This document shows positions 1 to 5,100 of a stretch of 8,605 nucleotides of DNA, piece by piece (the stretch's first letter is position 1; every line of letters starts with the position of its first letter). Position numbers and translations under genes: made by a program. This stretch comes from DATIJJ01 sp039936115 (GTDB lineage: Bacteria > Pseudomonadota > Gammaproteobacteria > DSM-16500): assembly GCA_039936115.1 (NCBI GenBank), contig JBDTIZ010000292.1, positions 1 to 8,605 on the forward strand. The letters run 5' to 3'. Under the pieces are notes generated by a model, which saw only the letters and a program-made list of their open reading frames with translations, was not told the DNA's origin and ran no database searches.

Positions 1-9
1 GTTTAGCAA

Positions 10-31
10 GGGCGAACACATAGGTTCGCCC
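10..31. repeat. Short GC-rich palindrome (REP-like)
   Basis: A perfect inverted repeat is seen: GGGCGAAC at 10-17 and GTTCGCCC at 24-31, separated by the 6-nt loop ACATAG. It is followed by CTACA. The composition (GGGGCGAAC-type arms with a CCCCTAC end) resembles dispersed palindromic repeats I have seen in many bacterial genomes, so a copy of a repeat family is likely. No T-run follows, so it is not a standard intrinsic terminator. Only one copy is present in this window. Confidence 0.6.
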
Positions 32-60
32 CTACAATGATATGCGTGTGTTTTGCAATT

Positions 61-109
61 TTGTTTAAGTTGTGTGGTTAAGGTATTCCCCCCTAACCAT
101 AACTATAAG
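61..109 (+). promoter_or_regulatory. Tentative promoter region for the tRNA-Leu/nuo transcript
   Basis: A transcript covering tRNA-Leu and nuoA must start upstream of 155 or read in from a gene outside the window. The best -10-like hexamer is TATAAG at 104-109, but no good -35 lies 16-18 nt before it. An alternative is TTGTTT at 61-66 with TATTCC at 84-89 (17-nt spacing), a weak match. The pairing of -35 and -10 is therefore unresolved. Confidence 0.2.
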
Positions 110-154
110 CACTGCGATGTGCTAAAAAGTTAAGGGGAAGTAAAAAAATAGTAA

Positions 155-239
155 GCCGAAGTGGTGAAACTGGTAGACACGCCGTCTTGAGGGGGCGGTG
201 GCGCAAGCCGTGTGGGTTCGAGTCCCACCTTCGGCACCA
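155..239 (+). tRNA. tRNA-Leu (anticodon GAG)
   Basis: The gene folds as a class II (long variable arm) tRNA. The acceptor stem is GCCGAAG (155-161) with CTTCGGC (229-235), discriminator A236 and an encoded CCA at 237-239. The anticodon stem is CCGTC (182-186) with GGCGG (194-198), including one T-G pair, and the loop TTGAGGG carries anticodon GAG at 189-191, which reads CUC and CUU leucine codons. The variable arm is GGC (200-202) with GCC (207-209) around a GCAA loop. The T stem is GTGGG (212-216) with CCCAC (224-228) around TTCGAGT. The D-loop contains GGTAGAC. The mature 3' end lies only 16 nt before the nuoA start codon, so the two are probably cotranscribed and separated by tRNA 3'-end processing. 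Confidence 0.97.
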
Positions 240-242
240 TCT

Positions 243-248
243 GAGGAG
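243..248 (+). promoter_or_regulatory. Shine-Dalgarno site of nuoA
   Basis: GAGGAG lies 7 nt before the GTG at 256 and begins 3 nt after the tRNA CCA end. It fixes the nuoA start at GTG 256. The same reading frame stays open upstream into the tRNA gene, but those codons are tRNA sequence, not coding. Confidence 0.85.
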
Positions 249-255
249 AAAACGA

Positions 256-612
256 GTGTTAGATAATTACTTGCCTATTTTAATCTTTATGATCATAGGC
301 GGTTTGCTTGGCTGTGCGGTACCTTTAATTGGGTATCTGTTGGGTCCCAAGCGTCCTAATCCTGAAAAAACATCTCCTTATGAATGTGGTTTTGATCCAT
401 TCGACGATGCACGTATGCCTTTTGATGTGCGCTATTATCTTGTTGCCATTCTTTTTATCATTTTTGATCTTGAAACAGCGTTTTTAGTGCCTTGGGCAGT
501 TGTATTTCGAAAAATAGGTTGGTTTGGTATGGCCGCGATGGGTATTTTTCTTGGACTCTTGGTGGTTGGTTTTATTTATGAGTGGAAAAAGGGAGCCTTG
601 GAATGGGAATAG
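256..612 (+). CDS. nuoA: NADH-quinone oxidoreductase subunit A
   Basis: NuoA (mitochondrial ND3 homologue) is a small inner-membrane subunit of complex I at the junction between the quinone cavity and the proton-pumping arm. The product is 118 residues, a normal length, with three hydrophobic segments at about 5-29, 60-84 and 89-109. The loop between segments 1 and 2 carries the conserved SPYECGFDP stretch (residues 40-48). Cys44 in it matches the ND3 cysteine linked in mitochondria to the active/deactive transition. The acidic pair D71 and E73 in the second helix is the conserved membrane charge site. The start is GTG 256, chosen because GAGGAG lies 7 nt upstream and the N-terminus MLDNYLP fits relatives. 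The gene overlaps nuoB by 10 nt. Identity is certain; the start is nearly so. Confidence 0.97.
   Translation: MLDNYLPILIFMIIGGLLGCAVPLIGYLLGPKRPNPEKTSPYECGFDPFDDARMPFDVRYYLVAILFIIFDLETAFLVPWAVVFRKIGWFGMAAMGIFLGLLVVGFIYEWKKGALEWE
591..595 (+). promoter_or_regulatory. Shine-Dalgarno site of nuoB, inside nuoA
   Basis: GGGAG (preceded by AAAA) lies within the last codons of nuoA, 7 nt before ATG 603. It supports ATG 603 over the upstream in-frame GTG at 582, which would add a tail (MEKGSLG) not expected for the family. Confidence 0.7.
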
Positions 613-1079
613 CCGGTTTAAAAGACCAGGGTTTTATTACAACTACGCTTGAAAAGTTAATTACTTGGGCGCAAACCGGATCCTTATGGCCCATGACATT
701 TGGGTTAGCTTGTTGTGCAATTGAAATGATGCATGCGGGCGCCGCACGTTATGATTTGGATCGCTTTGGTGTTATTTTTCGACCAAGTCCTAGACAGTCA
801 GACGTGATGATTGTCGCGGGTACCTTGTGTAATAAGATGGCGCCTGCCTTACGTAAAGTCTACGAACAAATGGCTGAACCACGTTGGGTTATTTCGATGG
901 GTTCTTGCGCAAATGGCGGTGGTTATTATCATTATTCATACTCTGTCGTGCGCGGTTGTGATCGTATTGTACCCGTAGATATTTATGTGCCGGGATGTCC
1001 TCCGACAGCCGAAGCGCTGATGTATGGCGTGATTCAATTGCAAAATAAAATTAACCGCAAAACAACTATTGAACGATAG
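603..1079 (+). CDS. nuoB: NADH-quinone oxidoreductase subunit B (cluster N2)
   Basis: NuoB (PSST/NDUFS7 homologue) holds the terminal [4Fe-4S] cluster N2, which passes electrons to quinone, and forms the quinone site with NuoD. The product is 158 residues from ATG 603. The four N2 ligands are visible: adjacent Cys37 and Cys38 in GLACCAIEMM, Cys102 in MGSCANGGG and Cys132 in VPGCPPTAEA. The conserved RPSPRQSDVMIVAGT stretch is at 60-74. It lacks the long N- and C-terminal extensions of E. coli NuoB, as is usual for proteobacteria with separate NuoC and NuoD. The gene overlaps nuoA by 10 nt, suggesting translational coupling, and ends 10 nt before nuoC. Confidence 0.98.
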   Translation: MGIAGLKDQGFITTTLEKLITWAQTGSLWPMTFGLACCAIEMMHAGAARYDLDRFGVIFRPSPRQSDVMIVAGTLCNKMAPALRKVYEQMAEPRWVISMGSCANGGGYYHYSYSVVRGCDRIVPVDIYVPGCPPTAEALMYGVIQLQNKINRKTTIER

Positions 1080-1089
1080 AGTAATCACT

Positions 1090-1758
1090 ATGGCTGAAAT
1101 CGAGATTCTGAGTGCCAAGATAACTGAGCGATTCCCTCAGTTGATTGAGCGCTCGCACGTTGCGATAGGTGAATTAACAGTAGAGGTCAAGCCAGAACAT
1201 TTGCGAGAGCTATGTTTGGCGTTAAGAGACGAAGCCGAGTTTGATTTTAAACTCTTGGTCGATGTGTGCGGTGTTGATTATTTGCATTATGGCTTATCCG
1301 AATGGGAAACAACGTCTGCGACCGCAACGGGGTTTGAGCGTGGCGTAGATCGTCGTGCTATAGAAAATCCTCATCTCACCGCGCCGCGTTTTGCATCGGT
1401 TTATCACTTGTTATCACTGAACCAAAATCATCGGATTCGACTGCAAGTTTTTTTAGAGCATCACGATCCAAAAGTGCCAACCGTCGTTGATATTTGGCCA
1501 GCAGCTAATTGGTTTGAGCGTGAAGCTTTCGATTTGTACGGCATTATTTACACTGGCCATCCCGATTTACGCCGTATTCTGACGGATTATGGTTTTATCG
1601 GACATCCATTCCGTAAAGATTTTCCTTTAAGCGGTAATGTAGAAGCACGCTATGATGCAAAATTGCAACGCGTGGTTTATGAGCCTGTCAGCATTCAGCC
1701 GCGCATTTTAGAGCCCAAAGTCATTCGCCGCGATAGTCGTTATCAAGGCGAGGAGTAG
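1090..1758 (+). CDS. nuoC: NADH-quinone oxidoreductase subunit C
   Basis: NuoC (30 kDa/NDUFS3 homologue) is a peripheral-arm subunit without cofactors that braces NuoB and NuoD near the quinone site. The product is 222 residues from ATG 1090. The family signature is clear at about 143-164 (EREAFDLYGI then GHPDLRRIL) and is followed by GHPFRKDFPLSG. A segment at about 70-98 (WETTSATATGFERGVD and following) looks like an insertion relative to the mitochondrial-type protein; I recall similar ones in other gamma- and betaproteobacterial NuoC. Unlike in E. coli, nuoC is not fused to nuoD. The Shine-Dalgarno is weak (AGAG at 1078-1081, 8 nt upstream, overlapping the nuoB stop). An in-frame TTG at 1069 would overlap nuoB but has no better site. 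Translation is probably coupled to nuoB. Confidence 0.96.
   Translation: MAEIEILSAKITERFPQLIERSHVAIGELTVEVKPEHLRELCLALRDEAEFDFKLLVDVCGVDYLHYGLSEWETTSATATGFERGVDRRAIENPHLTAPRFASVYHLLSLNQNHRIRLQVFLEHHDPKVPTVVDIWPAANWFEREAFDLYGIIYTGHPDLRRILTDYGFIGHPFRKDFPLSGNVEARYDAKLQRVVYEPVSIQPRILEPKVIRRDSRYQGEE
1751..1755 (+). promoter_or_regulatory. Shine-Dalgarno site of nuoD, inside nuoC
   Basis: AGGAG forms part of the last sense codons of nuoC, 6 nt before the nuoD ATG at 1762. It supports that start and ties initiation of nuoD to termination of nuoC. Confidence 0.75.
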
Positions 1759-1761
1759 TTA

Positions 1762-3024
1762 ATGGAAAAATTACCAGAAATTCGTAACTACACATTTAAT
1801 TTTGGTCCGCAGCATCCCGCGGCACACGGTGTATTGCGTTTAATTTTAGAAGTCGACGGCGAAACGATTGTTCGTGCTGATCCTCACGTTGGCCTGCTAC
1901 ATCGTGCTACGGAAAAGCTCGCAGAAACCAAGCCCTATAACCACACGATTGGCTATATGGATAGATTAGATTACGTGTCGATGATGTGTAATGAACATGG
2001 TTACGTGCTCGCAATTGAAAAATTATTAGGCATAGAGCCCCCTGTTCGCGCGCAGTATATTCGCTGCATGTTCGATGAAATTACCCGACTTTTGAATCAT
2101 TTGTTATGGTTGGGTGCGCATGGCTTAGATATCGGGGCTATGTCGATGTTTCTTTATTGTTTCCGTGAGCGAGAAGAATTACTCGATTGTTATGAAGCGG
2201 TTTCAGGGACACGTATGCACGCAACCTATTACCGTCCAGGCGGCGTCTACCGTGATTTGCCGGCAAAAATGCCGCAATATCGCGCATCCAGATGGCACAA
2301 TGAAAAAGAAGTCGCCAAAATGAATGAAAACCGCCAAGGTTCCTTATTAGATTTTATTTGGGACTATACCGAGCGGTTTCCAGCGCGTGTTGATGAATAT
2401 GAAACATTATTAACCGACAATCGTATTTGGAAACAACGCACAGTCGATATTGGTATTGTGACAGCTGAGCGCGCCGTCGCATTAGGTTTCACGGGTGCAA
2501 TGTTACGTGGTTCAGGGGTTGCATGGGATTTGCGAAAAAAACAACCTTACGAAGTATACGATAAATTGGATTTTGATATTCCTGTTGGTGTGAACGGTGA
2601 TTGTTATGATCGTTATTTGGTGCGTGTTGAAGAAATGCGTCAATCCAATCACATTATCCGCCAATGTGTTGAGTGGTTGCGCAAAAACCCAGGTCCTGTG
2701 ATCACTGATCATGACAAAGTTGCACCACCGACACGTGTCGATATGAAAAAAAGTATGGAAGCAATGATTCATCATTTTAAATTGATGACAGAAGGGTATT
2801 GTTTGCCGGAAGGCCAAGCCTATGCTGCGATAGAGCATCCTAAGGGTGAGTTTGGTGTGTATCTTGTTTCGGATGGTGCTAACAAACCTTACCGTTTAAA
2901 AATTCGTCCAGCGGGATTTTCTCATTTGGCTGCATTAGAAGAAATGTCGCGCGGCCACATGATTGCTGACGTTGTCGCTATACTTTCCAGTGTAGATATT
3001 GTGTTTGGAGAGATTGATCGCTAA
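1762..3024 (+). CDS. nuoD: NADH-quinone oxidoreductase subunit D
   Basis: NuoD (49 kDa/NDUFS2 homologue) shares its fold with the large subunit of [NiFe] hydrogenases and forms most of the quinone-binding pocket next to cluster N2. The product is 420 residues, typical for a stand-alone NuoD. The N-terminal FGPQHPAAHGVLR (14-26) contains His22, and GYMDRLDYVSMM contains Tyr71. By family knowledge these match the His/Tyr pair that contacts the quinone headgroup (His38 and Tyr87 in Thermus). The DPHVGLLHRATEKLAE signature is at 40-55. The C-terminus (VFGEIDR) is intact. It starts 3 nt after nuoC with a strong Shine-Dalgarno, and its TAA stop shares one base with the nuoE ATG. Confidence 0.98.
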   Translation: MEKLPEIRNYTFNFGPQHPAAHGVLRLILEVDGETIVRADPHVGLLHRATEKLAETKPYNHTIGYMDRLDYVSMMCNEHGYVLAIEKLLGIEPPVRAQYIRCMFDEITRLLNHLLWLGAHGLDIGAMSMFLYCFREREELLDCYEAVSGTRMHATYYRPGGVYRDLPAKMPQYRASRWHNEKEVAKMNENRQGSLLDFIWDYTERFPARVDEYETLLTDNRIWKQRTVDIGIVTAERAVALGFTGAMLRGSGVAWDLRKKQPYEVYDKLDFDIPVGVNGDCYDRYLVRVEEMRQSNHIIRQCVEWLRKNPGPVITDHDKVAPPTRVDMKKSMEAMIHHFKLMTEGYCLPEGQAYAAIEHPKGEFGVYLVSDGANKPYRLKIRPAGFSHLAALEEMSRGHMIADVVAILSSVDIVFGEIDR

Positions 3025-3518
3025 TGACTGAAACTAACAAAACAATTTTATCAACACAGGCTCGAGCTGAGATTGATCAGTGGATAAAACGTTATCCTGC
3101 CGATCAAAAACGTTCTGGCGTGATGCAAGCATTAACCATTGTTCAGGCAGAAAATGGCGGTTCACTCACTGAAGCGTTAATGGATGCAGTGGCTGATTAT
3201 TTAGGTATGCCAAGAATTGCAGTGTATGAAGTTGTCTCGTTTTATACGTTATATAATGTAAAACCTGTAGGTCGGCATATTATCAATGTATGCACGAATA
3301 TTTCCTGCATGTTAAGCGGTTCAGAAAAAATCGTTGAGCATTTAAAAAAGCGATTAGACATTGGAAATAACGAAACAACGTCTGACGGTAAATTCACTCT
3401 TCGTGAAGTGGAATGTTTGGCAGCATGCGCAGCAGCACCGATGTTTCAAATTGGTAAAAAATATTATGAAAATCTTACACCAGAAAAAGTGGATAACATT
3501 ATAAAAGAACTGGAGTAG
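3024..3518 (+). CDS. nuoE: NADH-quinone oxidoreductase subunit E (cluster N1a)
   Basis: NuoE (24 kDa/NDUFV2 homologue) is a thioredoxin-like [2Fe-2S] subunit that pairs with NuoF in the NADH dehydrogenase module. The product is 164 residues. The four N1a ligands are visible: Cys90 and Cys95 (CTNISC), and Cys131 and Cys135 (CLAAC). The helical N-terminal part contains the conserved SGVMQALTIVQAENGG stretch (31-46) and VYEVVSFYTLY (67-77). The ATG overlaps the nuoD stop by one base (TAATG), a usual coupling arrangement. The nearest purine-rich site is GGAGAG at 3007-3012, somewhat far from the start, consistent with dependence on nuoD translation. It ends 6 nt before nuoF. Confidence 0.97.
   Translation: MTETNKTILSTQARAEIDQWIKRYPADQKRSGVMQALTIVQAENGGSLTEALMDAVADYLGMPRIAVYEVVSFYTLYNVKPVGRHIINVCTNISCMLSGSEKIVEHLKKRLDIGNNETTSDGKFTLREVECLAACAAAPMFQIGKKYYENLTPEKVDNIIKELE
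3512..3515 (+). promoter_or_regulatory. Shine-Dalgarno site of nuoF, inside nuoE
   Basis: GGAG in the last codons of nuoE lies 9 nt before the GTG at 3525. With the family-typical N-terminus MANEICFRTLH it supports a GTG start for nuoF. Confidence 0.65.
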
Positions 3519-3524
3519 CCCCCT

Positions 3525-4793
3525 GTGGCAAATGAAATTTGTTTCCGCACATTACATTTAGACAAACCCTGGACGCTGAAAACTTATCAGAGTGTCGGCG
3601 GTTATGAGCAGTGGAAAAAAATTCTGCAGGAAAAAATTCCACCGGAAAAAATTATTGAAACACTTAAATTATCGGCATTACGTGGCCGTGGCGGCGCTGG
3701 TTTTCCAACGGGCTTGAAGTGGAGTTTTATTCGTCATGATTTACCAGGCCAGAAGTACGTGTTATGCAACGCAGATGAAGGCGAGCCAGGCACGTGCAAA
3801 GACCGTGATATTTTGCTGCTTAATCCGCATCAATTAATTGAAGGCCTTGCGATTGCGGGTTATTCAATGGGCGCAACCGTTGTCTATAATTATATTCGCG
3901 GCGAATTTTGGGAACCGTATGAGCGTTTTGAAGAAGCTCTCAATGAAGCGCGTGCAGCGGGATTTGTTGGCAAGAATATTTTAGGTTCAGGCGTTGATGT
4001 TGAAATTTATAGTCACTTAGGTGCAGGTGCTTACATTTGCGGTGAAGAAACTGCATTGATGGAATCGCTAGAAGGCAAAAAAGGCATGCCGCGTTTTAAG
4101 CCGCCATTTCCAGCCGTGCGTGGTTTATATAGCCGTCCTACTACAATTAATAACGTTGAAACATTTGCAACTGTTCCGGTTATTTTAGAAAAAGGCGCGG
4201 AATGGTTTTTAAATTTAGGCAAGCCAAATAATGGCGGTTGCAAAATTTTCAGTGTGACCGGGCACGTGAACAAGCCGGGCAATTATGAAGTCCCTCTGGG
4301 CACACCGTTTAAAGATTTATTAGCGATGGCGGGCGGTATGCGAGATGGCCGAAAACTAAAAGCAGTAATACCTGGTGGATCCTCTATGCCGGTGTTGCCA
4401 GCTGACATCATAATGAATCTCGATATGGATTTTGATTCAATGCAAAAAGCCGGTACTGGATTGGGATCAGGTGCTGTGATTGTGATGGATGAAAGCGTTT
4501 GCATGGTAAAAATGTTGCAACGCATTTCGCATTTTTACATGGAAGAATCTTGTGGTCAGTGCACGCCATGTCGCGAAGGTACCGGATGGTTGTATCGTTT
4601 AGTGCATCGCATTGAGCATGGCGAGGGTACGCTTGAAGATATAGAGAATTTAAAACGTGTCGCAAAAAATATCGAAGGCCGCACGATTTGTGCATTTGGC
4701 GAAGCGGCCGCGTGGCCGGTAGGCGGCTTTCTGAAACATTTTTATGATGAATTTGTTTACCATGTTGAGCATGGTAAGTGTTTGGTGGGGTAG
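3525..4793 (+). CDS. nuoF: NADH-quinone oxidoreductase subunit F (FMN, NADH, cluster N3)
   Basis: NuoF (51 kDa/NDUFV1 homologue) binds NADH and FMN, takes the hydride, and passes electrons through cluster N3 to NuoG. The product is 422 residues, the usual length. The glycine-rich FMN/NADH motif RGRGGAGFPTGLKW is at 53-66 and a second motif GAGAYICGEETAL begins at 166. The N3 [4Fe-4S] ligands are Cys343, Cys346 and Cys349 (ESCGQCTPC) and Cys389 (TICAFGEAAAWP). The start is GTG 3525, 6 nt after nuoE. It is the last gene before the 307-nt gap, and no clear intrinsic terminator follows it, so read-through into nuoG is likely. Confidence 0.98.
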   Translation: MANEICFRTLHLDKPWTLKTYQSVGGYEQWKKILQEKIPPEKIIETLKLSALRGRGGAGFPTGLKWSFIRHDLPGQKYVLCNADEGEPGTCKDRDILLLNPHQLIEGLAIAGYSMGATVVYNYIRGEFWEPYERFEEALNEARAAGFVGKNILGSGVDVEIYSHLGAGAYICGEETALMESLEGKKGMPRFKPPFPAVRGLYSRPTTINNVETFATVPVILEKGAEWFLNLGKPNNGGCKIFSVTGHVNKPGNYEVPLGTPFKDLLAMAGGMRDGRKLKAVIPGGSSMPVLPADIIMNLDMDFDSMQKAGTGLGSGAVIVMDESVCMVKMLQRISHFYMEESCGQCTPCREGTGWLYRLVHRIEHGEGTLEDIENLKRVAKNIEGRTICAFGEAAAWPVGGFLKHFYDEFVYHVEHGKCLVG

Positions 4794-4803
4794 GATTTGC
4801 GCT

Positions 4804-4823
4804 AATATACTACAATATACTAC
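4804..4823. repeat. Perfect 10-bp tandem duplication
   Basis: AATATACTAC occurs twice, at 4804-4813 and 4814-4823, beginning 10 nt after the nuoF stop codon and ending 4 nt before the outermost unit of the palindromic element. It may be slippage or a trace of the event that placed the element here. No second copy is seen on the far side of the element. Confidence 0.85.
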
Positions 4824-4827
4824 GCAT

Positions 4828-5047
4828 CTACTTTGTCGCCTCGTACTTTAACTCTGTCACCCCGCACTTGTTGCGGGGTCTGGAGTTTAAAAAATAAAAA
4901 AGACAATGTGGGATTTTATTTTTTTATATTCCCAGACCCCGCAACAAGTGCGGGGTGACAGGGTTAAAGTGTGGCGCAAGAGAGTTAAAGTGCGGGGTGA
5001 CAGAGTTAAGCAGGGTGTTAGAGTTAAGGTGCGGGATAAAAGTAAAA
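4828..5047. repeat. Palindromic element built from ~20-nt units
   Basis: The element combines a long inverted repeat (4846-4883 with 4932-4969) and outward-running copies of a unit with consensus GTGCGGGGTGACAGRGTTAA. On the plus strand the units lie at 4948-4968, 4969-4989, 4990-5009, 5010-5027 (diverged) and 5029-5047 (diverged and AT-rich). On the minus strand they lie at 4847-4867 and 4828-4846; the latter matches at 13 of its first 17 positions, with all four differences being transitions. The first plus and first minus units are part of the inverted-repeat arms. The arm sequence resembles palindromic repeats I associate with several intracellular bacteria, but the family is not identified. 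There is no transposase here, so if mobile it would be a non-autonomous element. Confidence 0.75.
4846..4969. repeat. Large inverted repeat with two nested hairpins
   Basis: The 38-nt arms at 4846-4883 and 4932-4969 are complementary at 37 of 38 positions; the exception is T4853 against G4962, which in RNA is still a U-G wobble pair. Each arm contains its own smaller palindrome: CCCCGCA-CTTGT-TGCGGGG (4860-4878) and CCCCGCA-ACAAG-TGCGGGG (4937-4955). The 48-nt centre adds an AT stem, AAAAAATAAAA (4889-4899) with TTTTATTTTTT (4914-4924). The transcript could form one long hairpin or two short ones. No U-run directly follows the GC stems, so it does not look like a classic intrinsic terminator. 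Confidence 0.92.
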
Positions 5048-5088
5048 ATGCCAAATACAATCACGACAACATGTAATTAGATGCAATT

Positions 5089-5092
5089 AAGG
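5089..5092 (+). promoter_or_regulatory. Shine-Dalgarno site of nuoG
   Basis: AAGG (in TTAAGGTAAC) lies 8 nt before ATG 5101. It is a moderate site, and the start does not rely on coupling because the nearest upstream gene ends 307 nt away. Confidence 0.55.
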
Positions 5093-5100
5093 TAACAACA

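Larger units (their letters stand above)
4794..5100. other. Gene-free gap between nuoF and nuoG, filled mostly by repeats
   Basis: This 307-nt stretch interrupts an operon whose other junctions are at most 10 nt. From left to right it holds a perfect 10-bp tandem duplication (4804-4823), a repeat element with a large inverted repeat and flanking degenerate units (4828-5047), and an AT-rich leader to nuoG (5048-5100). I see no convincing coding frame on either strand. A -10-like hexamer TACAAT at 5056-5061 lacks a recognisable -35, so a separate nuoG promoter is possible but unsupported. Confidence 0.85.

Noticed and set aside
76..98. Dyad GGTTAAGG / CCTAACC (one bulged base) as a terminator for an upstream gene
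   Set aside because: The stem is short and no T-run follows; it could be chance in a low-complexity stretch.
187..255. Open frame of nuoA extending upstream into the tRNA gene
   Set aside because: These codons are tRNA-Leu sequence. The GTG at 256 has a strong Shine-Dalgarno and gives the family N-terminus.
2512..2838. Minus-strand open frame opposite nuoD
   Set aside because: It lies wholly within nuoD, whose frame is fully conserved; the antisense translation shows no recognisable family features.
4860..4878. GC-rich hairpin after nuoF as an intrinsic terminator
   Set aside because: It is followed by TCTGGAGTTT and then an A-run, not a T-run, and the genes of the same complex continue downstream.
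5056..5061. TACAAT as the -10 of a nuoG promoter
   Set aside because: No acceptable -35 hexamer lies 16-18 nt upstream; retained only as a remark in the gap entry.
4794..5100. CRISPR array, because of repeated ~20-nt units
   Set aside because: The units are contiguous and diverged, have no unique spacers between them, and run in opposite directions from a central palindrome.
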